Shown: one piece after another, positions 1 through 8,603 of the stretch
How positions within the stretch are numbered: the first letter of the stretch is position 1
Layout of the letters: every line of letters starts with the position of its first letter
From: Oscillospiraceae bacterium
Lineage (GTDB): Bacteria; Bacillota_A; Clostridia; Oscillospirales; Oscillospiraceae
Direction: 5' to 3'
DNA length: 27,815 bases
NCBI GenBank assembly: GCA_017540945.1
Contig: JAFYAB010000001.1
Coordinates: 1 to 27,815, forward strand
Position numbers and translations under genes: made by a program
Notes under the pieces: generated by a model
What the model was told of the DNA's origin: nothing
Databases searched by the model: none
Seen by the model: only the letters and a program-made list of their open reading frames with translations

Positions 1-40
1 ATTATTATATGTAAACAAAAAACGGACACAGAAACCTGTC

Positions 41-50
41 GGGGAAAGGA
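41..50 (+). promoter_or_regulatory. Ribosome binding site deciding the sensor kinase start
   Basis: The purine run GGGGAAAGGA lies 11 bases before the ATG at 62 but directly abuts the in-frame ATG at 50, so the ATG at 62 is the better start. The first 40 bases are AT-rich and may hold part of a promoter that begins outside the window. Confidence 0.6.
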
Positions 51-61
51 TGTGGGCCACG

Positions 62-2929
62 ATGAGTGAAGACAGTCGCGCCCCCACTGCGCTGGGGGAG
101 GAGATGCTGCTGCCGGCCATGCGCTGGATGGCCGAGCAGGTGCCGGGCGGCTTCTTCGTGTACCTGGCCGACGAGAGCCAGAGGCTGATCTATGTGAACC
201 AGGTCTGCCTTCGGCTGTTCGGCTGCGAGACGGAGGAACAGTTCCGCGTCCTCACCGGCTTCACCTTCCGGGGGCTGGTCCACCCGGAGGATTACGAGAA
301 GATCCAGTCCTCCATCGACGAGCAGATCGCCGACCCGGACAACGGCAACCTGGACTATGTGGAATACCGCATCCAGCGCCGGGACGGGGCCGTCCGCTGG
401 GTGGACGACTACGGCCACTTCGCCCATCTGCCCGGCTATGGCGACGTGTACTATGTGTTCATCAGCGACATCACCGAGAAGCACGAGCTCCAGGAGGAGC
501 TGCACCGCCGCGCCAGGGTGTACGAGGGGATGCTGGCCCAGTTCAACGCCATTGCCGACGACAGCCTCACCGTGTTCCGCAGCAACATCAGCACCGGCGT
601 GCTCGAGGAGGCCCGGGGCCGGGACCTCTACCCCTGCGACTATGCGGGAGGCTCCATCGCGGAGAGCGCCCGCGTCCGCGCCGAGAGCTTTCTGGTGCCG
701 GGGGACCGGGAGCGCTATGCCGAGCTGTTCCGGCTGGAGCGGCTGGTGGAGCGCTATTACAAGGGCGAAGGCCCCGCCGTGTTTGTGGGCTACTGCCGCC
801 GCCACTCCGGGAGACAGTGCTTTGTCAAATTCTCCGGCTCCGCCGCCATCGACCCGGTCAGCGGCGACGTGATCGCCTTCGGCGTGGAGACGGAGTGCAA
901 CACCGAAAAGGTGACGGAGGTGCTCAACCAGCGGGTGCTGGCCCAGCAGTACGACATGGTCTCCTACATCGTGGGCGACCGCTACGGCGTGGTCATCGGG
1001 GACCCGGCCAACATCCGGCGGGGCAACATCTTCCCCCGGCAGCGCGACGGCGTCTACTCCGCCTACATCCGCGACCAGGTCATCCCCGCCGCAGCGGCGT
1101 CGGTCCACGACCGGGCCGAGCTGGAGGCGGCCCTGTCGGCGGAGACGGTGGTGAAAAAGCTGGCCGAGGACGACACCTATACCGTGGACGTGACCTGCGA
1201 GTACGGCGGCGAGCTGTTTTACAAGCGCTTCACCTACTATCTGGTGGACCGGGAGGCCCAGTTCTATCTGCTGCTGAAATCCGACATCACCGACCTGCTG
1301 CGCGCCGAGCGCGAGCGCGCCACGGCCCTGGCCGACGCGCTGGCCACGGCGGAGCAGGCCAACCGGGCCAAGACCGCCTTTCTGTCCAACATGAGCCACG
1401 AGATTCGCACGCCCATGAACGCCATCATCGGCCTGGACAGCCTGGCGCTGCGGCGGGAGACGCTGGACGGCGAGACCCGCGCCTATCTGGAAAAGATCGG
1501 CGACAGCGCCCGCCACCTGCTGGGCCTCATCAACGACATTCTGGACATGAGCCGCATCGAATCCGGGCGCATGGCGCTGCGCCGGGAGGAGTTTTCCTTC
1601 CGCGCCATGCTGGAGCAGATCAACACCATGGTCATGTCCCAGTGCGCGGAGAAGGGGCTGCGCTACGAATGCGCCGTGCTGGGCGGCGTCAGCGACAGCT
1701 ACATCGGCGACGACCTGAAGATCCGCCAGGTGCTCATCAACATCCTCTCCAACGCCATCAAGTTCACCGACGCCCCCGGCAGCGTCACGCTGACCGTGGA
1801 GCGGACGGCGAGCTACGCGAACCAGTCCACGCTGCGCTTTTCCGTGAAGGACACGGGCATCGGCATGGACAAGGCCTTCCTGCCCAAGCTCTTCGACGCC
1901 TTCACCCAGGAGGACAGCGGCCGCAGCAGCAAATACGGCAGCACGGGCCTGGGCATGGCGATCACGAAAAACATCGTGCAGCTGATGAACGGCAGCATCT
2001 CCGTGGAGTCGGAGAAGGGCGTGGGCACAGAGTTCACGGTGTACCTCACGCTGAAAAACAGCAGCGGCCCGGAACGTGCGGAGCGCCTGATCCGGCCCGG
2101 GGAGCTGCGGGTGCTGGTGGTGGACGACGAGCCCCTGGCCGCCGAGCACGCCCGCATCGTGCTGGACGAGGTGGGCATCCGGGCGGAGCGCTGCCTCAGC
2201 GGGGCGGAGGCCCTGCAAATGCTGGACGTGGCCCACACCAAGCAGCAGCCCTATCAGCTGGTGCTCCTGGACTGGCGGATGCCGGAGATGGACGGCGTGG
2301 CCCTGGCCGGGCAGATCCGCAGCCGCTATGAGGGGGAGACCGCCGTGATCCTCCTGACGGCCTTCAACTGGGACGAGATCATGGACGAGGCGCTGCTTGC
2401 GGGGGTGGACGGCTTTCTGTCCAAGCCGCTGTTCGCCTCCGGCGTCCTGGAGTCCTTTGCGCGCATCGCCCGGCGCAAGCAGCTCAGATTTTCTGGCACG
2501 CGGCAGCGCGCCGAGCTGCGCGGCCGCCGTCTGCTGCTGGCGGAGGACATCGAGATCAACGCGGAGATCCTGCGGGAGGTCGTCGAACTGCGCGGGGCCG
2601 CGCTGGACCGGGCGGAGAACGGCAGGATCGCCCTGGAACAGTTCGTAGCCAGCCCCGTGGGGCATTACGACGCGATTTTGATGGACGTGCGAATGCCGGA
2701 GATGGACGGGCTGGAGGCCGCCGAGCGCATCCGCGCCCTGGCCCGGCCCGACGCCAAGACCGTCCCCATCATCGCCCTGACGGCCAACGCCTTTGACGAG
2801 GACGTGCAGCGCTCGCTGCAGGTGGGCATGAACGCGCACCTGTCCAAGCCCGTGGAGCCGGAGCAGCTCTACCAGACGCTGGAGGAGCTGATCTGGGAGG
2901 CCGGGCAGCACAAAGCAGACCATTCCTGA
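62..2929 (+). CDS. PAS-containing hybrid sensor histidine kinase with two receiver domains
   Basis: This is a cytoplasmic-looking hybrid signalling kinase. Numbering from the ATG at 62, an N-terminal PAS domain spans roughly residues 25-140 (HPEDY and YRIQRRDG are PAS-like). A less conserved sensor region follows to about 415. The HisKA domain has the H-box SNMSHEIRTPMN with phospho-acceptor His near 446. The HATPase domain has NILSNAIKFT (N-box Asn near 564), DTGIGMD and GSTGLGMAI. Two receiver domains end the protein, with likely phospho-Asp near 737 (LLDWRMPEMDG) and 875 (LMDVRMPEMDG), each with a following Lys-Pro. I see no membrane segment or signal peptide, so it probably senses an internal signal. 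The next gene, a diguanylate cyclase, starts 11 bp after the stop, so the two are probably co-transcribed. There is no separate DNA-binding regulator, so output may run through c-di-GMP. The domain calls are secure; the ligand is unknown. Confidence 0.93.
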   Translation: MSEDSRAPTALGEEMLLPAMRWMAEQVPGGFFVYLADESQRLIYVNQVCLRLFGCETEEQFRVLTGFTFRGLVHPEDYEKIQSSIDEQIADPDNGNLDYVEYRIQRRDGAVRWVDDYGHFAHLPGYGDVYYVFISDITEKHELQEELHRRARVYEGMLAQFNAIADDSLTVFRSNISTGVLEEARGRDLYPCDYAGGSIAESARVRAESFLVPGDRERYAELFRLERLVERYYKGEGPAVFVGYCRRHSGRQCFVKFSGSAAIDPVSGDVIAFGVETECNTEKVTEVLNQRVLAQQYDMVSYIVGDRYGVVIGDPANIRRGNIFPRQRDGVYSAYIRDQVIPAAAASVHDRAELEAALSAETVVKKLAEDDTYTVDVTCEYGGELFYKRFTYYLVDREAQFYLLLKSDITDLLRAERERATALADALATAEQANRAKTAFLSNMSHEIRTPMNAIIGLDSLALRRETLDGETRAYLEKIGDSARHLLGLINDILDMSRIESGRMALRREEFSFRAMLEQINTMVMSQCAEKGLRYECAVLGGVSDSYIGDDLKIRQVLINILSNAIKFTDAPGSVTLTVERTASYANQSTLRFSVKDTGIGMDKAFLPKLFDAFTQEDSGRSSKYGSTGLGMAITKNIVQLMNGSISVESEKGVGTEFTVYLTLKNSSGPERAERLIRPGELRVLVVDDEPLAAEHARIVLDEVGIRAERCLSGAEALQMLDVAHTKQQPYQLVLLDWRMPEMDGVALAGQIRSRYEGETAVILLTAFNWDEIMDEALLAGVDGFLSKPLFASGVLESFARIARRKQLRFSGTRQRAELRGRRLLLAEDIEINAEILREVVELRGAALDRAENGRIALEQFVASPVGHYDAILMDVRMPEMDGLEAAERIRALARPDAKTVPIIALTANAFDEDVQRSLQVGMNAHLSKPVEPEQLYQTLEELIWEAGQHKADHS

Positions 2930-2940
2930 GGAGGAGACCT

Positions 2941-5070
2941 ATGAACACCGTCATCGCACGCGTGGCCATGGCCCTGCTGATCGACTATTCCAGCGTGTAC
3001 TGCATCGACCTGAAAACGGGCAACTATCAGTGCTACTCCACCAACCAGGGCTACCGGAAGCTGGAGCTCCACGCCTCCGGGGAAGACTTCTTCGCCGACG
3101 CCCAGCGGGACGTCCGCGCCGTGGTCTGCGACGAGGACTGGGACACGGTCTCCGCCGCGCTCACGCGGGAGAACCTGCTGCGCCAGTTCCGGGAGCGGGA
3201 CACCGTCTCCATCGTCTACCGCCTGATGATCGACGGCAGGCCCGTCTACCACACCATGCGCATCCTGCGGGACGCCGCCGAGGGGGAAGACTCCCTGATC
3301 CTGGGCGTGCTGAACGTGGACGAGACCGTGCGCACCGAGCAGGCCACCCGGACCTACAACGCCATTGCCAAGACCCTGGCCAATCGCTACGCCACGATCT
3401 ATTCCGTCGATCTGGCCACCAACCACTATGTGGAATACTCCTCCAGCAACGACTACAAGGAGCTGGCCGTGCCCTCTGAGGGGAGCGACTTTTTCGTCGA
3501 GACCCGGCAGAACGTGCTGCGCGTCATCCACCCGGAGGATCTGGAGCAGGTGCTGCACATCTCCGAAAAAGCGTTTATGATCGCCGCCACGGAGCAGGGC
3601 CGGAAGTTCCGGCTGGAGTACCGGCTGATCATGGCCGATGGGGCCCACCATGTCCGGCTCATGGCCGTGCGCACCGACGACGGCAATCACCTCATCGTCG
3701 CCCTGGAGAACATCGACGGCGAGGTGAAAAGCCAGGAGGAGCTGAAGGCCATTTCGGAGAAAAATCTGGTCTTCTCCCAGATCGCCGAGAGTCTGGCCGG
3801 GCAGTACGGCATGATCTACTACATCGACGCGGAGACCGACGCCTACATCGAGTTCACGGCCACGGACGACTATAAGGAGTTCAACATCCGTCCCTCCGGC
3901 AGCGACTTCTTCGGCACCTCCCAGCGCAATGTCAGCATGATCGTCCACCCCGCCGACCGGGAGCGGGTCTTCGACGCACTGGACAAGCAGACCATGCTGG
4001 GCGCGCTGCGGGAGAGCGGCAGCTTCACCATGACCTACCGCCTGCTGATGGCCCAGGGCAGCAGCTACACCCGCATGTCCGTGTTCTGGGCCAACGACCA
4101 CAAGCACCTCATTCTGGCCGTGATGAACATCGACCACGAGATCCAGAAGGAAAACGCGATGAAGAAGACCCTGGCGGAGAACGCCACCTTCTTCCAGATC
4201 GCGGCCAGCCTCGCCAACCAGTATGACACCATCTACTATGTGGACATGCTGAACGACCACTACATCGAGTTCTCTTCCACGGACGTGTACAAGAGTCTGG
4301 ATGTCCGCCCCGCCGGGGACGATTTCTTCACCGAGTCGCTGGCGAACATCGACCGGGTCATCCATCCGGAGGACCGGGGCGCCTTCCACCGGATGCTGAA
4401 CAAGGCCAACATGATCCAGATGCTCCAGGGCAAGCACATGCTCACCCACACCTACCGCCTGCTGGTGGGCTCCGGCGTCATGTACGCCCGCCTGTCGGTG
4501 ATCTGGGCCACGGACAACAAGCACCTGATCATCGGCGTCATGAACATCGACCAGGAGGTGCGCCGGGAGCAGGAGATCGAAAAGAAGCTCTCCGTCGCCA
4601 ACGAGAAGGCCTACCGGGACGAGATGACCGGCGTGAAGAACAAGGCCGCTTTCACAGAGTACGAGGAAAATCTGCAACAGCAGATCTCCGCCGGAACGGC
4701 GGGGGACTTCGCCGTGGTGGTCTGCGATGTCAACGGGCTGAAGGAGGTCAACGACCGCCTGGGCCACATGGAGGGGGACGCCTACATCCGCAGCGCCTCC
4801 AGCCTGATCTGCCGCGTCTGGAGCCACAGCCCCGTGTTCCGCATCGGCGGAGACGAGTTCGCCGTGGTGCTGCAAGGGGAGGACTACGCCAACCGCGCCG
4901 CCCTGCTGAACCAGATCCAGGCCCAGGTGGCCGAAAACCGGCGCGCAGGCAAGGTGGTCGTCGCCGTGGGCATGGCCGAATACCGCGCCGGGGACGACAG
5001 CGGCGTGGCCGCCGTCTGCGAGCGCGCCGACAATCGGATGTACGAAAACAAGGCCGCGCTCAAGCGCTGA
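2941..5070 (+). CDS. Diguanylate cyclase (GGDEF) with four tandem sensor domains
   Basis: This protein probably makes c-di-GMP from two GTP. The C-terminal GGDEF domain (about 555-709) has DEMTGVKNKAAF at its start, CDVNGLKEVND for metal and substrate binding, and an intact GGDEF signature at 636-640. No RxxD inhibitory site is visible just upstream of the signature, so product inhibition may be absent. The N-terminal 540 residues are four copies of one PAS-like unit of about 125-130 residues, starting near 10, 138, 275 and 412. Each has a YSVD/YYID-type strand, a YKxL/YKxF segment, G-D-F-F, a V-x-P-E-D type motif and a closing N-x-D. The last three copies are much closer to each other than to the first. 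The ribosome site GAGGAGA sits before the ATG at 2941. Co-transcription with the upstream hybrid kinase is likely, and no membrane segment is seen. Confidence 0.93.
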   Translation: MNTVIARVAMALLIDYSSVYCIDLKTGNYQCYSTNQGYRKLELHASGEDFFADAQRDVRAVVCDEDWDTVSAALTRENLLRQFRERDTVSIVYRLMIDGRPVYHTMRILRDAAEGEDSLILGVLNVDETVRTEQATRTYNAIAKTLANRYATIYSVDLATNHYVEYSSSNDYKELAVPSEGSDFFVETRQNVLRVIHPEDLEQVLHISEKAFMIAATEQGRKFRLEYRLIMADGAHHVRLMAVRTDDGNHLIVALENIDGEVKSQEELKAISEKNLVFSQIAESLAGQYGMIYYIDAETDAYIEFTATDDYKEFNIRPSGSDFFGTSQRNVSMIVHPADRERVFDALDKQTMLGALRESGSFTMTYRLLMAQGSSYTRMSVFWANDHKHLILAVMNIDHEIQKENAMKKTLAENATFFQIAASLANQYDTIYYVDMLNDHYIEFSSTDVYKSLDVRPAGDDFFTESLANIDRVIHPEDRGAFHRMLNKANMIQMLQGKHMLTHTYRLLVGSGVMYARLSVIWATDNKHLIIGVMNIDQEVRREQEIEKKLSVANEKAYRDEMTGVKNKAAFTEYEENLQQQISAGTAGDFAVVVCDVNGLKEVNDRLGHMEGDAYIRSASSLICRVWSHSPVFRIGGDEFAVVLQGEDYANRAALLNQIQAQVAENRRAGKVVVAVGMAEYRAGDDSGVAAVCERADNRMYENKAALKR

Positions 5071-5119
5071 GCCGCGCCCGACCTGACGCCGGAAGCCGAA
5101 TCCGAACCGCGAAAAAAGA

Positions 5120-5171
5120 ACGCTCCCATCCCTGCCGAAGCACGGCGCAGAGATGGGAGCGTCCTTTTTCC
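5120..5171 (+). terminator. Intrinsic terminator of the kinase/cyclase operon
   Basis: A perfect 11-bp stem (ACGCTCCCATC at 5120-5130 with GATGGGAGCGT at 5152-5162) is followed by CCTTTTTCC. An A-run precedes the left arm, so weak termination from the other strand is also possible. Confidence 0.88.
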
Positions 5172-5172
5172 T

Positions 5173-5201
5173 TTGACTTCCTGACCTGTTTCGGCTATAA
5201 T
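5173..5201 (+). promoter_or_regulatory. Near-consensus promoter of the DUF4143 ATPase gene
   Basis: TTGACT at 5173-5178 and TATAAT at 5196-5201 are separated by 17 bp. It lies just after the terminator and 51 bp before the ATG at 5253, so the ATPase gene is its own transcription unit. Confidence 0.85.
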
Positions 5202-5252
5202 AGGATAGAAACTAAAATCAGCCGAAATCTGCGCGTGATCGGGGGGTGCTTT

Positions 5253-6482
5253 ATGGAATACATCCACAGACATATGGAAAACCGCATTCTGAACTTGAGT
5301 CAGTCTTACGCTGCGCTCCTGCTGACCGGTCCCCGGCAGGCGGGGAAAACGACCATGCTGCGGGAGCTGGCGGCGAAAGAAGGCATTGGACGCCGCTATG
5401 TGACGCTGGACGACCTCAACGAGCGGGATATGGCGAAAAACGACCCCGCTCTCTTCCTGCAGCTTCACAGACCGCCGGTGCTGATCGACGAGGTGCAGTA
5501 TGCGCCGGAGCTTTTCACCTATCTCAAGATCTATATTGACGCGCATCATCATCCCGGCGACTTCTGGATGACCGGCTCGCAGATCTTCCGCCTCATGCGC
5601 GGCGTACAGGAATCGTTGGCCGGGCGCGTGGCGCTGCTCCATCTGTCGCCCATGTCCCAGCGGGAGATCCTTGGCGCGCCGTGCGCGCCGTTTACCACGG
5701 ATATGGCGCGTCTGCTGGCCGAGCGGGATCAGATTGCCCCGGTCACCACCCCGGAGCTGTTCGAGCGCCTCTGGCGCGGCGCGATGCCGGGTCTCATCAG
5801 CGGTGGGATGCCGGATCGGAACGTGTTCTATTCGTCCTATCTCTCCACCTATGTGGAACGGGACGTGCGGCAGCTCTCCGGCGGCGTGGACGCGCTGAAA
5901 TTCCACCGCTTTGTCACCGCTGTCGCCGCCCGCTGCGCCCAGCTCCTGAATTATACTGCCCTGGCGGAGGACGCCGACATCGACATCCAGACCGCCAAGG
6001 CGTGGATCAACATTCTGGAAACATTGGGAATCGTCTTTCTGCTGCATCCGTATTCCAACAATGTCCTCAAACGCACCATCAAGACGCCGAAGCTGTATTT
6101 CTACGACAGCGGACTCGTCTGTTACCTCACCCGCTGGTCCTCGCCGGAGGTGGCCGAGCGCGGGGCCATGAGCGGCGCTCTGCTGGAAAACTATGCCGTG
6201 TCCGAGATCATGAAAAGCTATCAGAACGCGGGACTGGAGCCGTATCTCTACTTCTACCGTGACCGCGACGCGAAAGAGATCGACGTGATTCTGGAGGGCG
6301 ACGGCAAGCTCTGCCCGCTGGAGATCAAAAAGACCGCCACGCCAGACAAGCGCCTGACCCGCGTCTTCCAGGTGATTGACAAGTCCCCGCTCCAGCGCGG
6401 CACCGGCGCCGTCCTTTGCATGGCTGACAAGTTCAGCGCCTTCGACAGTGAGCATTTGATTATTCCCATCTGGATGATATAA
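5253..6482 (+). CDS. AAA-family ATPase with DUF4143 C-terminal domain
   Basis: This is a 409-residue protein of the widespread 'ATP-binding protein, DUF4143' family, which is usually a single orphan gene of unknown role and often sits in variable regions. The Walker A motif is GPRQAGKTT (about 26-34). A Walker B-like strand is PVLIDEVQYAPE (about 75-86), and the sensor-like MTGSQ falls near 106-110. The C-terminal third (YFYDSGL, then YRDRDAKEIDVI and PLEIKK) has the DUF4143 pattern, which resembles a PD-(D/E)xK-like fold with E/D and E-x-K residues in place. The ATG at 5253 is preferred over an upstream GTG at 5235 because GGGGGGTG lies 4-5 bases before it. It is monocistronic behind its own promoter. 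The family assignment is secure; the biological role is not known. Confidence 0.92.
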   Translation: MEYIHRHMENRILNLSQSYAALLLTGPRQAGKTTMLRELAAKEGIGRRYVTLDDLNERDMAKNDPALFLQLHRPPVLIDEVQYAPELFTYLKIYIDAHHHPGDFWMTGSQIFRLMRGVQESLAGRVALLHLSPMSQREILGAPCAPFTTDMARLLAERDQIAPVTTPELFERLWRGAMPGLISGGMPDRNVFYSSYLSTYVERDVRQLSGGVDALKFHRFVTAVAARCAQLLNYTALAEDADIDIQTAKAWINILETLGIVFLLHPYSNNVLKRTIKTPKLYFYDSGLVCYLTRWSSPEVAERGAMSGALLENYAVSEIMKSYQNAGLEPYLYFYRDRDAKEIDVILEGDGKLCPLEIKKTATPDKRLTRVFQVIDKSPLQRGTGAVLCMADKFSAFDSEHLIIPIWMI

Positions 6483-6534
6483 CGGTTCCGTTTCTTCGGC
6501 CTGATTCTGAGGAATGAGGCGGATCAGGGGAGGC

Positions 6535-6565
6535 GCAGGGGAAGCGGAACCCAACGCTTCCCTGC
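6535..6565. other. Stem-loop after the ATPase gene
   Basis: GCAGGGGAAGCG at 6535-6546 pairs with CGCTTCCCTGC at 6555-6565 with one bulged G. No T-run follows on either strand, so it is a weak candidate terminator or transcript-end structure. The rest of 6483-6640 shows no gene. Confidence 0.4.
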
Positions 6566-6656
6566 CACTCCCGCGTCAGGTTCCCGCCGCATAAGAAAAA
6601 ACCTCCTGCAAATACTAAATGCGACAATCCGCAGAAATACAGGAGGAATGTGCAAG

Positions 6657-6830
6657 ATGAAAGCAACCGGAATCGTGCGGCGCATCGACGATCTGGGACG
6701 GATCGTGATTCCCAAGGAGATTCGTCGCACGCTCAGGATCCGCGAGGGCGACCCGCTGCTGACAACATTGACAGTGTGGGAGCGGTACATAGATGCGATC
6801 TCTGCGTTGGCACATCGGATGGGGAACTGA
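6657..6830 (+). pseudogene. Truncated SpoVT/AbrB-type transcription factor
   Basis: The first 36 or so residues from the ATG at 6657 (MKATGIVRRIDDLGRIV, PKEIRRTLRIREGDPL) are an almost ideal swapped-hairpin AbrB DNA-binding domain of the SpoVT/AbrB type. After GDPL the reading frame runs into unrelated sequence (WERYIDAISALAH) and stops at 6830. The usual remainder of the domain and any effector-binding C-terminus are missing. The ribosome site AGGAGG at 6641-6646 is intact, so a short peptide could still be made. CCTCCTG at 6602-6608 is complementary to CAGGAGG at 6640-6646 and could fold over that ribosome site. I read this as a gene broken by rearrangement at the border of the neighbouring cassette. 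The alternative is a very small AbrB-like protein. Confidence 0.7.
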
Positions 6831-6857
6831 GCTTTCTCCCGTTCCGGCTGGAGTACC

Positions 6858-7691
6858 TTACCAGTTTTGTCTCCCAACAGGATATAGCGCCTTCTGCCGC
6901 GTGAAGACTGTCTGACAAACCCGATCCGAAATGAAGCCCCAATCGCGCTGCGCGTAGCAGCGCAGCGGTTCATCCAGCGCGCGGTGGAGCATTTCTTCTG
7001 TGAAGCTGGATATGTGAAGCTGCGGTCCGAACAGGTTTCGGGCATGGATCACCTGGCGGTTGAAGCTCGTGTTGAATGGCCGCGCCTTGGCCAAGCGGAT
7101 CAGCACGGCGGGGTCTATGTCCATCGGTGCAGTCTGCACGTTGGACAGAAGGCCCGCGCCGTTGTCAAAGATGGGACAATAGTCGTATTGTCCGTCCTTT
7201 TCCAGCACGGCGATGTTGTTCAGATGCCGGTCATCGTTCAGGAACAGGGCGTCCACTTCAAAGAGCAGGGTCAGATATTGCGGAAACTGCACAAGGCCGG
7301 TGAGCGCCGCCGTCTCCTCGGCGAGCCACGCAATCCGCTTTTTGTCGCTGGGCAGGCGCGCCAGGGTGTCTTTCAACGGACACCCTTCTCTTTTGAACAG
7401 GTGGGAAAGTGTGATGATGGATTCCCCCGGATGCAGGAAGTCCGCGCTGGAGCAGCCGTTGCGGTCCCGACCGTGAACATGTATCCGCTCCATCCGGTAG
7501 CGGACGAAGCGAAAAGGCGTGTCCGTTTCGAGGCTGCTGTGCTCCAACAGCCGGGAGATCACCGTCTCAGCCAGCCCCTCGTAGCCGAACTGATCCAGCT
7601 TGTACCAGCGCCCGCCGTCCTTCCACTTCTCCTGGTTGCCTTTCGAGGAGGGCTCGGCGACCTTGTCATCTGTTACAAATCGTACCGTCAC
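6858..7691 (-). CDS. HipA-like (CtkA-type) kinase
   Basis: This is a 277-residue kinase-fold protein resembling the C-terminal part of HipA and CtkA-type kinases, which phosphorylate serine or threonine on protein targets. Visible motifs are an early SKGNQEKW segment with WYKLD (candidate ATP-binding Lys), a catalytic loop NDDRHLNNIAV near 151-161 (Asp and Asn present), and PIFDNGAG near 172-179 as the metal-binding DFG equivalent. The GTG at 7691 overlaps the stop of the upstream AbrB-like gene as GTGA, and GGAGGT lies 12 bases before it. I prefer this start to a GTG at 7715. The overlap implies translational coupling with its partner. In function it could be the toxin or effector half of a toxin-antitoxin-like pair; that role is inferred from family and layout. 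It converges on the AbrB fragment at 6657-6830. Confidence 0.8.
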   Translation of the reverse strand: MTVRFVTDDKVAEPSSKGNQEKWKDGGRWYKLDQFGYEGLAETVISRLLEHSSLETDTPFRFVRYRMERIHVHGRDRNGCSSADFLHPGESIITLSHLFKREGCPLKDTLARLPSDKKRIAWLAEETAALTGLVQFPQYLTLLFEVDALFLNDDRHLNNIAVLEKDGQYDYCPIFDNGAGLLSNVQTAPMDIDPAVLIRLAKARPFNTSFNRQVIHARNLFGPQLHISSFTEEMLHRALDEPLRCYAQRDWGFISDRVCQTVFTRQKALYPVGRQNW

Positions 7692-8227
7692 TGGATCTCG
7701 CGCACCTCCATCCACTGATCGTCTTCGGCCATACGGCCCTTGGTCTTTTTGATAATTGCGAGGGGGTCATATGCATCCAGCCCCAGTGCCTCCAGATACT
7801 CTCGCAATCCCGCCCGCTGCCGGGGGATGCAGCGTTCCTCCAGAAATGCTTCCAAGTCTGCCCAGGACGGAAGCGAGTTTTTTCCGAATGCGGTTTTTAC
7901 GGCTTGCTCTGTATGGTTTTCCGCCAACAGATCCTTGGCAGTTCGGTCAGCATAAATCAATGTGCAGAGTGCATCCCCGTTGTAGTAACGAATCTCCAGC
8001 AGCTCGTGTCTCTGCGCCAGGCGCACTGCCCGGTACTGCTCCATGCGCTGCTCCGGACGAATGGTGATCGCGTCTCCGTCGAAAGAGAGGACCACGCGCC
8101 CACCGTCTCCGACCAATCCCATACATGCAAGCCATGCCGACGGCAGGGACAGCTTATAGGTTTTTGCTCCCCTCCCCGCAGTCCCGCCCGCCTTGCTGGC
8201 AGTGACTTTTCCGAGCCTTGTCTCCAT
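7688..8227 (-). CDS. AbrB-like DNA-binding protein, partner of the HipA-like kinase
   Basis: This is a 179-residue protein with an AbrB/SpoVT-like N-terminal segment (RLGKVTASKAG, then YKLSLPSAWLACMGL and VVLSFDGDAITIRPE). The C-terminal region ends in a pattern I recognise from such cassettes: FLEERCIPR, YDPLAIIKKTKGRMAEDDQW. The N-terminus probably binds DNA as a dimer, and the C-terminus may contact the kinase. The start is ATG at 8227 with AGAGGTGA 5 bases upstream; the TTG at 8245 lies within or before that ribosome site. It overlaps the kinase gene by 4 bp. Its promoter contains repeated ATTCGG/CCGAAT half-sites, which fits autoregulation by the gene product. Antitoxin function is inferred, not shown. 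Confidence 0.78.
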   Translation of the reverse strand: METRLGKVTASKAGGTAGRGAKTYKLSLPSAWLACMGLVGDGGRVVLSFDGDAITIRPEQRMEQYRAVRLAQRHELLEIRYYNGDALCTLIYADRTAKDLLAENHTEQAVKTAFGKNSLPSWADLEAFLEERCIPRQRAGLREYLEALGLDAYDPLAIIKKTKGRMAEDDQWMEVREIQ

Positions 8228-8247
8228 GCTGATCACCTCTTGCAATT

Positions 8248-8287
8248 ATTATATCCTATTCGGTCCGAATAATCAAGAATCATTCGG
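8248..8287 (-). promoter_or_regulatory. Promoter with candidate operator of the AbrB/HipA-like pair
   Basis: On the minus strand, TTGATT (8276-8271) and TATAAT (8253-8248) are spaced by 17 bp. The spacer holds the palindrome ATTCGGTCCGAAT (8258-8270), and another ATTCGG half-site lies at 8282-8287. The half-sites cover the RNA polymerase site, as expected for an autorepressed pair. Confidence 0.8.
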
Positions 8288-8288
8288 A

Positions 8289-8325
8289 TAAGAAAACGGA
8301 CCGGCACGGAAACGGTGCCAGTCCG
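8289..8325 (-). terminator. Intrinsic terminator-like hairpin (minus strand)
   Basis: CGGAC-C-GGCAC at 8297-8307 pairs with GTGCC-A-GTCCG at 8315-8325 with one mismatch. Read leftward, it is followed by TTTTCTTAT. It would end a leftward transcript coming from 8326-8600, but no clear gene is visible there. Confidence 0.55.
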
Positions 8326-8603
8326 AACGTTGGCGGAAAGAGCAAAGCATATCGCAGAACAAGCCCGTCCTTCCGCAGATACGCCATTCTGCTGTAGTCG
8401 CCGGGTGGCCTGCGCCTTCTTTTTCTGTGGCTTCAGCGTCTGGTTGGCCCAGGCGAAGAAACTGGGTGTCATCGCAATCGTCGTCTCGTCTGTGCAGTCT
8501 ATTTGCGCGTTGCTCATCCTCTGTGCAGGCGTACAGGCGCATCAGACGGGAACGGGTGCCAGGATTGTCCTCACCTCAAAGCCCGGCATTTTTTCCGCTT
8601 TTC
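8326..8603. other. Region without a recognisable gene
   Basis: Several short frames are open on both strands, including one on the plus strand with a hydrophobic stretch. None has a recognisable domain or a convincing ribosome site. The leftward terminator at its left edge suggests this is the remnant of a leftward gene cut away by insertion or deletion next to the transposase remnant. Confidence 0.4.

Noticed and set aside
5..2923. Very long open frame on the minus strand (about 970 codons)
   Set aside because: It mirrors the hybrid sensor kinase, is rich in Leu, His, Gly and Ala with no domain, and arises from GC-rich codon use on the true strand.
2869..4875. Long minus-strand open frame (about 670 codons)
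   Set aside because: It lies antisense to the diguanylate cyclase, whose repeats and GGDEF motif are unmistakable; no ribosome site or family pattern.
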